Positions 35,401 through 43,246 of a stretch of 64,000 nt of DNA are shown here, in pieces; positions within the stretch are counted from its first letter, which is position 1, and each line of letters opens with the position of its first letter. Source of the stretch: Pachypanchax playfairii (Eukaryota > Chordata > Actinopteri > Cyprinodontiformes > Aplocheilidae); the NCBI GenBank assembly GCA_006937955.1, contig SSNP01000093.1, forward strand, positions 496,001-560,000, given 5' to 3'. Below the pieces are notes generated by a model, which was not told the DNA's origin, ran no database searches, and worked only from the letters and a program-made list of their open reading frames with translations. Made by a program: the position numbers and the translations under genes.

Positions 35401-38400
35401 ACGTTATTGCCGTCAGCAAAAGTTTCATAAAGTTTTTTAGCTTTTGTACGGATAATGTTGGTATCCAGCAAAATGTTCTTTTTCCTGCATTCACTGATCC
35501 ACAAAGCTAAAGCAGACTCCATCCTTACGATGGGCTTGTTAAGGACAGTTTTTTTGCATCCTCGTTGTATCCTTTTTGCATCCTTGTTGAAACTTATTGC
35601 TGCTGTTGTCCTTATGTTATATTCCTCCTTCTTTATGTAACGAACCGTAGATTCATTTATTCCGTAATGGCGCCCTACAGCTGCAAAACTTTTGCCTTCC
35701 TTTAGCATGTCCAGAAGTTCAACTTTTTGTGCAATGGTGAGCATCTTCCTCTGCCTTTTGGGTGCTTCCTTGTGTGCCTTTGATGTTGCAGAACATTTCG
35801 TCGACATTGTGGGGTTTGTTGGGGAGAAAACTTGCAAACATACAGTACAGCACTTTAGAGTCACACAGCTAGTGAGATTTATGTAAATTTGGCAGCTGAA
35901 TGCATTCTGTACTGTACAGGAGACACAACATGAAGATTGACTGACAATGGTCTACAGCCAATCAGGGTGCAGAACACATGAGCTAATCAAGATGCGGAAC
36001 GCAATGCACTCTAAAAAAAAAAAAGCATGCAAAATTGCACTAAAGAAATTTGCAAAACTACAAGACCGCAAAAGGTGAACTGCTTTATAACAAGGGACCA
36101 CTGTAATTATAAGACCAACATCCACAATGAACATATCTCTGCATCATATTTACATTTTATTTAATCACAACTAAAATCTTATTTCAGTAACATAAAGCCT
36201 GATAGCAGCTCAGCTACTTTTGTAGATAAATTAACACGAGTGTAACATGAGAAAGTAGCCACAGATTTAACAAGCAAAGATCTAAGAAATTTTTAAATAT
36301 GTTTTTCTTTGAACTTTTGCATAAAAATTATGTTAGTTGGAGGAATATAGAAAAGTTGCCACGTAAAAGCGACTTGCAACTTTATGTATTAGGTGTACAC
36401 ACTCCAGGTGTGTGTGCATACGCATACATTCCCACAAATATAACATGACTGTCATTATGGAGTTCTTTCAGCCCTCTCCTCTTTACAGTGTTGCTTCAGG
36501 TCATTGAGGTTTAAATCCACCTCTTTTATGTACAACCAGGTCAGGGTCTGGGCTTCGGCTGGGTCACTGCAAGACTATGACTTTATAAAGAACTTTTAAA
36601 AATCTGGTCCACTGAGAATAAAGAGCTATAACAGTGTTTTTTACACACAGTGTGTATACGTGTGTTTATATGTAGGATTATAAATTCATATATCCACTGA
36701 CATGTTTTGAATTACAAAACTAAATATATGTAGCAATTGTAGGAAGAACCTCTAATAGGACAGGATGTAAAAAGTCAAAAGATGGTCATTAGCAACTAGA
36801 TGGTATAGAATAGGAGAGAGTAGCTTATGCAGCTTCCCACTGCTTAGCAAACATTTATTTTTATTTTATGTGGTTCGTTGTGTCTGTTGCTTAATCTGAT
36901 TAACACATTTCTTTTTTCTTAAGACAAAAAATATTGCTGATTTTACATTTTTTCCAAAACATGTCGGGAAAAAGGTAAAAAACAACAATAGTTTGTGTCT
37001 AAGCAAAAAGAAAAGGTAATCAGATTTGTTTTATTTTGTTTTTCTGTTAGTAATCTTAGTATTCTCAGAATAAAGCTTTATTATTCCTTAATCCTTGTTC
37101 CCTTATTATTTGTAGCCATTCTTTTGTAGATTTGTTGGAGTGTTTGGGTTCATTGTCTTGGACAGTTTGTGTCACATTTGACTCTAGAATACTTTGGTTT
37201 AAAGAGGAGTTTGCGGTTGATGCAGGACTGTAAAGTGCCCAGCTCCTGTGGCAGCAAAAAAGCCCAAATCATCATCTTATGGTTCACTGAGATGCACCTA
37301 ATATGGAAGTTGCATGGATGGACTTTGTTCTTTACATCAAATCAGATTTTCCATTCTGACTTCATGTTTGTTTCATAAATGATGCCATGGTGGAATTATG
37401 CTGTGTTATTGTACACTTGAGGTAAGATTTCAGTAATTATAAAATCTTGTAAAGGACAGATTTTTTTTATTATGTCCTGATACATGTATCCCTAGAACTG
37501 GATTTTTAATTGTGGACTTTTCCCATGACTGTAGCTTTAAAAAACACAATACTCAAACAACAAGAAAGTTCTGAAGAAAAAGAGTCCAACTCATCAACCT
37601 TTTTGCAGGATATATTTTTAACGATTATGCCCAAGGTTTCAAAAAAGAACATGCCAAAACAATATTAAGATGAGAAAAAGAACAGCTACTCACCAGCTGT
37701 ACTGGAAGAAGAAACGGGTGCTGGCGTCTGCTTAACTTCAACAGAAGTTCGGACTGGCCTGTTTAGAAAGATTCCTCTGCTTAGAGTTGTTGACATATAA
37801 AGTAACATATGTCCATGAAAGAATGATGGTCATGTTTTTTTAATTCCATTTCATGCAGTCGTCTTTGAATTTCTTGCAGGTAGATTCCAACTCAAATCAA
37901 AGTGCACGTCCATGTTTACATGAAGCATCAGTTTTTAATTGTTCATTGTTTTCAAGTATGTGCTAAGTCCCTAATGGTCACTTTCAACATGTTATTCAGT
38001 TTTATGATTGAAGTCAAGGTTTAGACTAAATTTTTAATATGCTCTATTATGATGACAATTGTCCCAGTATGCTTCTGTTCCCATGACAATAAAGTGTCAA
38101 AATGGCAAAACAATCCTTTCATCGTACTCTCGAAAAAAATCTGGTTTTCGCTTTACTCTGAGTATTTCATTGATAACATCTCGAATCTCTCTCCACTTTT
38201 CAATGGGCAGCAAAGGAAAGCGACGATCAATGTACATCCTCAGTGTCTTCCTCAAATTTGTGGGCAGTGCTTCCTTCCCCATTAATCCAACATAATTGAC
38301 CTTTGCGACCCAGTCACAGTAGACATCATATGGGACTAAGTAGCGGAATAAGTAAGATGCATAGCGGTCAGGCCTGGGAATCTTCAAGCCACGCTTGCAG

Positions 38401-41400
38401 TTGTGGTACAGCACACTCTCCAAGTGGGAAGAGATTGTGCGGAGTTTAACATCAGCTCTGCATCTTCCTTCACTGTATTCTGCCAGCTTTTTCGCCATAG
38501 CAATATGTCGGTTCATGTCTGTCTCTTTCTCCTCTTCCTCCTCCTCATCATCGTCGTCGTCGTCGTCGTCATCATCATCAACATCATCATCCTCTTCTTC
38601 TTCTTCATCCTCCTCTTTGATTGACACAGCGGGGGTCTTACCAAAAGGGGGCGCCACTCCCTCTCTGGGCACTTCAGGCTTCGGCTCTACTGTGTGCCCA
38701 CGAAGTACGCTGTTGGGAGGAGAGGTGCAGTTTTAACTACACTCTGCACTGCCTCAAGAAGCGCTCAGGCTTTACATTGTAGAACGTCACAAGACTCAGG
38801 ACCTGGACCCGTATAGGCTTACTTTGCAGGTACAAAACACTGGGGCATGTATTACATTAGTTCAAAACAAATCTTTAGAAATATTGGGAAATTAAGAGAT
38901 TTAAAAGACTGATGCTGACAAACCGAACAAAGGACATGAAGATCTGTTTGGATCTAAAAGATTATTTAACCTGTCCATTTGTTTTAGTTTCAGTTTCTAA
39001 TGATTAAACTTAGCAACCTGGGACAATGTCATCTCTTGGCACCATGAACGCTCTTGTGTGTAGTACTGGTGTCAGTCCGGTATTGTCACGTTCATACAAA
39101 AGCCAAATTATATTCACACAAAATTACATTGAACACAACAGCTGTATTATTCAATGTTTGCATGTAAAAACACACAGCTGGTTTGAATTTGGAAAACTTA
39201 AGTGTCACATAATAAAGTGGTCTGACAAATGTGAGTTTCTATTGAAATAATAATCACCAAATTACATCAAAAGAATGTCCTTTTTTATGAACTTACACAC
39301 ACATATGTATACATTGATTTACACATACACACACACACACACACACAAGTGTGTTTTGTTATCCTTATGGGGACCGTCCATTGACTTACATTGATTTTAG
39401 TAACTAGATTTATACCTAACCCAAACCCTTTTCCTAACCTTAACCATTACTGATCTATAACTAACCCTAAGACTAACTAAAACTCTATTCACACCATACC
39501 TATAAACCTAACCCCTAACCCTAAAAAGGGGAGTCCCCCTCATGGGGACCAGGCTTCGGTCCCCACAAGAACCCTCGGACCCCAGAAAGATAGTAAAAGT
39601 CAGGAAACGGGTCCCCAGGAGGTCAGAAATACAAACCCACACACACACCCACACTCACACACCCACAAGTGTGTTTTGTTATCCTTATGGGGACCGTCCA
39701 TTGACTTACATTGATTTTAGTAACTAGATTTATACCTAACCCAAACCCTTTTACTAACCTTAACCATTACTGATCTATAACTAACCCTAAGACTAACTAA
39801 AACTCTATTCACACCATACCTATAAACCTAACCCCTAACCCTAAAAAGGGGAGTCCCCCTCATGGGGACCAGGCTTCGGTCCCCACACGAACCCTCGGAC
39901 CCCAGAAAGATAGTTAAAGTCAGGAAACGGGTCCCCAGGAGGTCAGAAATACAAACCCACACACACACACACACGATGAATTGACTGTGGAGAAAATGGC
40001 CTTAGGCACAGACAGACTTACCGTGGAGGTTGGGGGTTGTTAGTAACTGCTGCCGGTTTGACAGAACTAGCGTTAGCGGTAACAGCAGCAGCAGCAGCAG
40101 CAGTAGCAGCAGCAGCAGCCGCGAGTGCCTGTTGAAGCAAAACATTTGCTTTTAGAGCATTATCTGGCAATCTAAGATATCAGGAGCAAAGATTTATAAT
40201 GTTTTAAATTAAAAAAGGAAATACATTTACCTCCTGTTTCTTTTTGTTTTCAGTTGCCTGATTAGCCTCTCCAAATTTTTTTGCTAGCCGGGAAATCTTG
40301 GACTAAAAGAATCAGGAAGTGGACATAGAAATAGTCTTTGTGGCAATATCAAACTGTGTTTTAATGTTTTTCATATGGACCAATTGCATCCCACAACAAC
40401 AGAACCATGCACTTACTTGGAGTGAGTTAATGGCGGCTTGATGTTTAGTGGAACAGTCAATTTTCTCAACTCTGTCCTTCAGCTCTTGGAAATGTTTGTC
40501 AAAAAATGTCAGCTCCAAGATCTTCAACCGCTCATTAACAAGTTGTTGCACAATCTAATAAACAAATATTAGAAAAGGGACAGAGACACTCTGGTAAGTT
40601 GGCTTGAACATCTGAGAGCTTGTGGCAGGTTAGTTTAATACAACCAGGTTAATTTAATACAAACCATTTCAAGTTTATGCTGACTGCCAGCTTTAGCAGT
40701 GATTTTAAGTTCCAGCTGGGCCTCCAGCTCCACGTGTTCCACCTTGGACCGCTTTGCCTCGTTTTTCACAGTCACTTCTTTGTTTTCATTTCCCTCTGAT
40801 AGAGTACGTTTCAGTCCAGATGTTGAGCTCTTTTCCTCTTTGTCTGTGTGAGAAACAAAGAAATGCTAATAACTGACCTGTTTAGGTCTGGATTCATTCA
40901 ACTGTGTTTCTTGTAATTGATTAAACATCTGTAATATCAATATCAATCAGCATCTGTAAATCTAAACATTCTTGCAAAATGTATCATTTATAGATGGTAT
41001 CACGCCACTTAACCTCAAGGTATAAGTTTGATTTTAGCTTCAAATTGGGTGAGAGAAAAGTCACCAGCACATGTTTTTCTCTTTAAGATAACAAATAGCC
41101 CATGATTTTCTAAAGTTTGTTCATTTTTACTTGGATTATAATATCTTTACTAGTAGGAAAAACTACTTTGTGGTTATCAAATGCAACATATATCCACTGT
41201 ATCATACCTGTGTTAGATGGTGGAGTGGATGATGGCCGAGCTGGCTTTGTAGTTTCTCCAACTTCCTTCTTTTCCTTTTCGAGCTTCAGTTTAATTTTGT
41301 CCACCTCCATTTTTTCCTCAAATTTTGACCCTGTTTTCTTGCTAGGCTTGTGTTCCTCTTCTTTTATGTCTTCATCTTGGATTTTTATTATTTCCTTTAG

Positions 41401-42310
41401 ATCTTTTCCAGAAGTTGGGTGAGATGTTGAAAAACAACTGGAAGAATTGGAAGTGGAAACATCTGGGGAAGGTGGCTTTTTATCTTTCGCTGTGGATGAA
41501 GAGGCCACAGAGTCACCAGCGTTTTTAGTGTTGGTTTCTGTGTCCATTGGTTTACATTCAGATATGGCAGACGGCACGGGGGAGCGTGGAACCTTGTCTT
41601 TTACAGAGTCTTTTCCTGCATCTCCAGTCGACTTCTCTGTGGTGGGCCATTTCTCCTGATGAAAAACACAAACAGAAAATCTATTTAACATTTACACAGG
41701 TCATTTGTCCACATTCAACATTACTGTTAAGTGTGGTTTGGAGTAGTTTCTTTGAATAATAAAATATAAGCAAGTCTCCAAAACATTTCTAAGCTCTTAC
41801 CTCCTTCTTTTCCCCGGCAGAGATCACATTGGTGTCTTTTTTCTGTTGGTCTTTACATTTACTTGGCACTGATGTAACAGACTCATTTGAGTGGGATGGT
41901 GAAGAACTTTTCTTCTCCTCATCCTCTGTCTTTTTCAGATCAGAAAATTCAGAATGGAATGGTGAAGTTGGAGTAGTATTTTCGCTTTGTTCTTTGGGAC
42001 TTTGAGAGGAGGCAGGGGAGGGTGATAAATTTAGGGACAGGAATGGTGCAGGGGAGCTCAGCGAAGTCGGAGTGGCAGGTGACGTTGTGCGGGGGGAGTT
42101 TGAGTCAGAGATGTTGTTTTGTTCACCTGCTTTTACCCCATCTTCCTTATGTGTGCCATTCATCAGAGGTGGCGGAGATGGGTTGGACAATCCAGGAGTT
42201 GTCGTCAGTAAAGTGCTGTGAAGGTTTTCCAGTTGCAAACGATCACTTATCTTCATGGTTTTCCTTGCACGGAAAATCTTCTTTTTTTCCTCAGTTACAA
42301 CAACTTCCAT
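29019..42310 (-). CDS. atf7ip: ATF7IP (MCAF1), full-length form, 12 coding exons, 974 aa
   Basis: ATF7IP is a nuclear cofactor that, in mammals, binds and stabilises the H3K9 methyltransferase SETDB1 and links it to MBD1, SUMO and ATF7 for heterochromatin silencing. Coding exons (minus strand) are 42310-41801, 41655-41208, 40843-40665, 40554-40417, 40302-40231, 40128-40022, 37758-37694, 31894-31232, 31146-31045, 30916-30842, 30656-30550 and 29477-29019. Their lengths sum to 2925 bases, exactly 975 codons including stop, with every junction phase consistent. The order of parts is the N-terminal signature ([17 protein letters not shown]), charged low complexity, central helical block (about 345-450), poly-Ala, Ser/Thr/Pro-rich middle, SIM ([10 protein letters not shown], about 750) and FN3 domain (about 860-970). 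The protein is shorter than the human one (about 1270 aa), mainly in the acidic N-terminal half. The start is the first ATG of the exon with the conserved N-terminus. Exon boundaries were read by eye. Confidence 0.93.
29543..30079. repeat. Interspersed repeat family R1, copy 2 (in atf7ip last intron)
   Basis: Same orientation and layout as 18150-18681, including AAACAAACATGGCTGC, GTAAGAACTTTGTACATTTC and the CTATGTGTA / TACACATA hairpin near the 3' end (one arm base changed). It fills most of the intron between the last two coding exons. Confidence 0.65.
30550..30656 (-). CDS. atf7ip: atf7ip coding exon 11 (aa 787-822)
   Basis: A 107-bp exon after CTGTTTGTGTAG. It reads [20 protein letters not shown] then [15 protein letters not shown] and ends in phase 0 at [19 protein letters not shown] is identical to the mammalian segment just before the FN3 domain, which anchors the frame. 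The GAGT repeats derive from a short GGAGCAGGAACA tandem. Confidence 0.93.
30842..30916 (-). CDS. atf7ip: atf7ip coding exon 10 (aa 762-786)
   Basis: A 75-bp exon after ATGTTTTTCAG, ending ACCA/GTAAGA. It encodes [20 protein letters not shown] and SIPT, a Ser/Pro linker. Phase 2 in and 1 out fit both flanking exons. Confidence 0.85.
31045..31146 (-). CDS. atf7ip: atf7ip coding exon 9 with SUMO-interacting motif (aa 728-761)
   Basis: A 102-bp exon after TTATCTAATCAG. It encodes [13 protein letters not shown] near its end, a hydrophobic V-I-D-L core followed by acidic residues. This is the classic SIM and corresponds to VIDLTMDDEE in the mammalian protein. It would mediate binding to SUMOylated partners. 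Donor CAAG/GTAGGA. Confidence 0.93.
31232..31894 (-). CDS. atf7ip: atf7ip coding exon 8, Ser/Thr/Pro/Ala-rich middle (aa 507-727)
   Basis: A 663-bp exon after TTTTACCTACAG, ending AAAACAG/GTGAGA. It encodes a long low-charge region rich in Ser, Thr, Ala, Val and Pro, such as [17 protein letters not shown] and [17 protein letters not shown], with repeated Gln. The same character is seen in the mammalian middle region. Its acceptor is preceded by a 5.8-kb intron full of transposons. Confidence 0.9.
32216..32511 (+). mobile_element. tRNA-derived SINE inside the Tigger element
   Basis: The head reads GCGGCTGTGGCTCAGTGG (A-box) and, about 45 bases on, AGATCGATCCC (B-box). The body includes GTCCTTGGGCAAGACACTG and the tail GCGCTTTGAGTGGTCTGAG, a SINE widespread in percomorph fish. 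An 8-bp direct repeat, GTTTAAAC (32208-32215 and 32512-32519), is a plausible target duplication. Confidence 0.85.
33256..33884 (-). pseudogene. Tigger transposase, C-terminal (DDE) part, broken
   Basis: After the inserted element the frame resumes as [18 protein letters not shown], the expected continuation of the DNA-binding half, and then hits a stop. Farther on, a 134-codon frame contains [35 protein letters not shown] and LKTLYKG. [16 protein letters not shown] is the diagnostic block of pogo/Tigger DDE nucleases. Frameshifts and stops make it inactive. Confidence 0.85.
33885..35284. mobile_element. 1400-bp TTAA-flanked element inserted in Tigger
   Basis: TTAA at 33885-33888 and 35281-35284 flanks the 14-bp termini AGAGCAACTCACCC (left; right in reverse complement). 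Deleting it and one TTAA rejoins the transposase in frame (..KRFGL + KSVSLHGEA..), which proves the insertion point. It carries no transposase and itself contains a Harbinger MITE at 34138-34778. Confidence 0.9.
34138..34778. mobile_element. 641-bp Harbinger-derived MITE, copy 2 (inverted)
   Basis: Same length as copy 1 (8824-9464) and opposite orientation. The ends are GGTGCGTTCACAC and, at the right, GTGTGAACGCACC. The minus strand encodes the transposase remnant [20 protein letters not shown] with LQELHMDE. It is nested inside the TTAA element. Confidence 0.85.
35285..35807 (-). pseudogene. Tigger transposase, N-terminal DNA-binding part
   Basis: The frame starts [20 protein letters not shown], then [20 protein letters not shown] and [15 protein letters not shown], a psq/HTH domain. 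A CENP-B-type HTH follows, ending [12 protein letters not shown]. This is the normal N-terminus of jerky/Tigger transposases. The frame is open to the insertion at 35284, after which two or three residues come from the inserted element. Confidence 0.88.
36106..37690. other. Intron sequence, probably decayed repeat around 37.17-37.40 kb
   Basis: The passage near 37190-37390 (ctgcaggactgtaaagtgcc-like, 'agcccaaatcatcatcttat', 'ttgcatggatggactttg') has the style of a degraded fish DNA-transposon family, but I could not assign it. No exon of atf7ip is expected or seen here. Confidence 0.3.
37694..37758 (-). CDS. atf7ip: atf7ip coding exon 7 (aa 485-506)
   Basis: A 65-bp exon between TTCTAAACAG and GTGAGT. 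It reads [22 protein letters not shown], a Thr/Ser-rich linker. Phases (1 base in, 1 base out) match both neighbours. It is skipped if the BEN-like exon is used. Confidence 0.85.
38033..38038 (-). terminator. Possible poly(A) signal ATTAAA after BEN-like exon
   Basis: TTTAAT on the plus strand gives ATTAAA on the minus strand about 60 bases after the TGA. ATTAAA is the commonest variant poly(A) signal. It supports, but does not prove, use of 38097-38709 as a terminal exon. Confidence 0.4.
38097..38709 (-). CDS. atf7ip: Alternative terminal exon with acidic tract and BEN-like domain (aa 485-688 of short form)
   Basis: The acceptor CTCCTCCCAACAG (38711-38710 = AG) opens a 613-bp block with a continuous frame to TGA at 38099-38097. 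It begins in the phase left by the poly-Ala exon; the joined short form is 2067 bases, exactly 689 codons. Content in order: a linker ([17 protein letters not shown]), about 33 Asp/Glu-dominated residues, a helical segment ([18 protein letters not shown]), then a folded block with [35 protein letters not shown] and [18 protein letters not shown]. That ending fits the C-terminal half of BEN domains (aLdpnk..l..Yv.rrFP..eeWrecr.aInek.R), which bind DNA or protein. No frame damage is visible, arguing for selection. Human ATF7IP as I know it lacks such a domain. It could be an alternative 3' end, a fish-specific addition, or a separate gene's exon. BEN assignment is by eye. Confidence 0.7.
39347..39970. 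repeat. Tandem duplication, two 320-bp units
   Basis: The unit starting AAGTGTGTTTTGTTATCCTT at 39347 repeats at 39667 with only a handful of differences (for example TTCCTAACC versus TTACTAACC, CACAAG versus CACACG). Each copy contains CCTAACCCCTAACCCTAA-type telomere-like words and GGGGAcc/ggTCCCC inverted blocks, and is bounded by (CA)n. It is a known-looking fish repeat duplicated in tandem inside an atf7ip intron. Confidence 0.9.
40022..40128 (-). CDS. atf7ip: atf7ip coding exon 6 with poly-alanine tract (aa 450-485)
   Basis: The acceptor GCTTCAACAG is followed by a stretch encoding 13 alanines (with one Leu near the start and one Thr) from GCT-type codons, visible on the plus strand as imperfect (CAG)n. 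The rest is [20 protein letters not shown]. It ends CCACG/GTAAGT in phase 2. This is the branch point: its last two bases (CG) make arginine with either the next exon's first base G or the BEN-like exon's first base C. Confidence 0.9.
40231..40302 (-). CDS. atf7ip: atf7ip coding exon 5 (aa 426-449)
   Basis: 24 codons, phase 0 at both ends: [20 protein letters not shown] and KKQE. It completes the central amphipathic helix and matches the human IARLTKRFEAAKEDLKKR segment in place and character. The donor is GAG/GTAAAT. Confidence 0.92.
40417..40554 (-). CDS. atf7ip: atf7ip coding exon 4 (aa 380-425), central conserved block
   Basis: Phase 0 at both ends. It encodes [20 protein letters not shown] and [19 protein letters not shown], the hallmark of the ATF7IP family (human has FDKTLAELKTRVEKIEC). 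In mammals this helical region belongs to the SETDB1-binding segment. Confidence 0.95.
40665..40843 (-). CDS. atf7ip: atf7ip coding exon 3 (aa 320-379)
   Basis: It begins after TCTCACACAG. It encodes a basic nuclear-localisation-like patch ([10 protein letters not shown]) followed by the start of the conserved central helix ([20 protein letters not shown]). The family pattern 'EVKITAKGDxxQKL' is recognisable. The donor is ATG/GTTTGT, which is weaker than the other donors in this gene. Confidence 0.92.
41208..41655 (-). CDS. atf7ip: atf7ip coding exon 2 (aa 171-319)
   Basis: The acceptor TTTTCATCAG opens it in phase 0, and it ends ACAG/GTATGA in phase 1. The sequence is Lys/Glu/Ser-rich without hydrophobic core. 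It contains [17 protein letters not shown], an isoleucine-acidic stretch, and a long charged run rich in [10 protein letters not shown]. This corresponds to the poorly conserved acidic region before the central domain. A SIM-like function of the IIKI stretch is only a possibility. Confidence 0.88.
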
Positions 42311-42316
42311 TGCTTT
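41801..42316 (-). CDS. atf7ip: atf7ip coding exon 1 (start codon; aa 1-170)
   Basis: The acceptor CTTACAG precedes AAAGCA and the ATG at 42310. The donor is GGAG/GTAAGAG at 41801. Residues 10-27 ([18 protein letters not shown]) match the ATF7IP N-terminal signature. The remainder is Ser/Pro/Glu-rich and probably disordered, with a run of SP and TP sites that could be proline-directed phosphorylation targets. It ends in phase 0. Confidence 0.92.
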
Positions 42317-43198
42317 CTGTAAGGTGAGAAGGACAGGTGAGATACAAAGATGAGTCTAGTCAAGATCAGGAGTTCCAAAAAAAACAAACTGCACAGTATG
42401 CTCTGCTGAAGAGTCGTTACTGATCTTTGCATAGCAACAATTCAGTCATAGCTGCAAAGTCTGACATAAAACACTAGAGGTCACTGTGGAGCTCCAATGC
42501 CTTGCTTCTCTTTTCTAGAGAATTCCTTCACAGATGTAGTCGATCTATACAGATCGCCTCCCAAATAATTCATTTATCTGCAACATTTGTCCCAGTATTT
42601 AAGCTAAATCAGTCAGATCCTCACTATCTAACTTTACTTTGCTGTAACTGTCCCAGAGTGACTACAGTCATAAGTAAGAGAAGCTGCATTTCAGTGTCAG
42701 AAAAATCTAAAACCCTCTTTAATTCCCCCCAAATCCTGAAACTGACTTCAAGATTTCCTGTTTACCTAAACCCGAATCCAGAGAGGAGAAGAAAGGACAA
42801 GTTAACAACAGCAGTAACCCAACCCTCTTCCCATCCCCCCACTTGCCAATTGGTTGAATCCTAAGCGAATCAGGCTGAGCTAACTGGGGCAGAGCTAGGA
42901 GCAGAAAGAGGTTGTGCAAAACATGAAGGACTTTCCGTACACGGTTCCTTGTTTAATACACTGCAGAGCTGTGGCTAGTTTTAACATTTTAATACATTCT
43001 CTTTTAATGTGCACTCATTTTATAAGCATGTTTGTAAAAAGTGATTCCAATTTTTATTTATGAGAGTTAAACTAAATCAATAATAGATTAGAGACATCTG
43101 TGGCTGGGAGACTGGCTGCTATAAAAAAATTTCCCTCTAAACTCAGTAACAAGAAAGATATGAGAATTAAAAAAAAAAAAGATTTAAAAGTGACCTAC

Positions 43199-43246
43199 CT
43201 TTAAGCCAAAAGATTCCTGGTCATGGATTTAACACAGGATGGCAAC
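43199..43246 (-). other. atf7ip: atf7ip non-coding exon with a 7-codon uORF
   Basis: A 48-bp block after a strong acceptor (TTTTTTTTTTCAG) and before AAAG/GTAGGT. It contains ATGACCAGGAATCTTTTGGC followed by TTAA, so a complete upstream frame (MTRNLLA, stop) ends just before the donor. As a 5' UTR exon it could lower translation of the main frame. Assignment to atf7ip rests on splice signals, strand and position only. Confidence 0.55.

Larger units (their letters stand above)
32041..36103 (-). mobile_element. Tigger/pogo DNA transposon with three later insertions
   Basis: The ends are CATTTGTCCCTTGTTA (32041) and, in reverse complement, CAGTGGTCCCTTGTTA (36103), each flanked by TA (32039-32040 and 36104-36105). 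Removing the inserted SINE (about 296 bp) and the TTAA element (about 1400 bp) leaves roughly 2.4 kb, the usual size of a Tigger1-type element. The transposase is on the minus strand in two pieces. It lies in the 5.8-kb atf7ip intron, same strand as the gene. Confidence 0.88.

Noticed and set aside
38395..38736. Serine-run frame on the plus strand
   Set aside because: It is the antisense shadow of the GAT/GAG acidic tract in the BEN-like exon.
39480..39850. Interstitial telomere repeat
   Set aside because: The CCTAACCC words are irregular and part of a 320-bp fish repeat, not tandem TTAGGG arrays.
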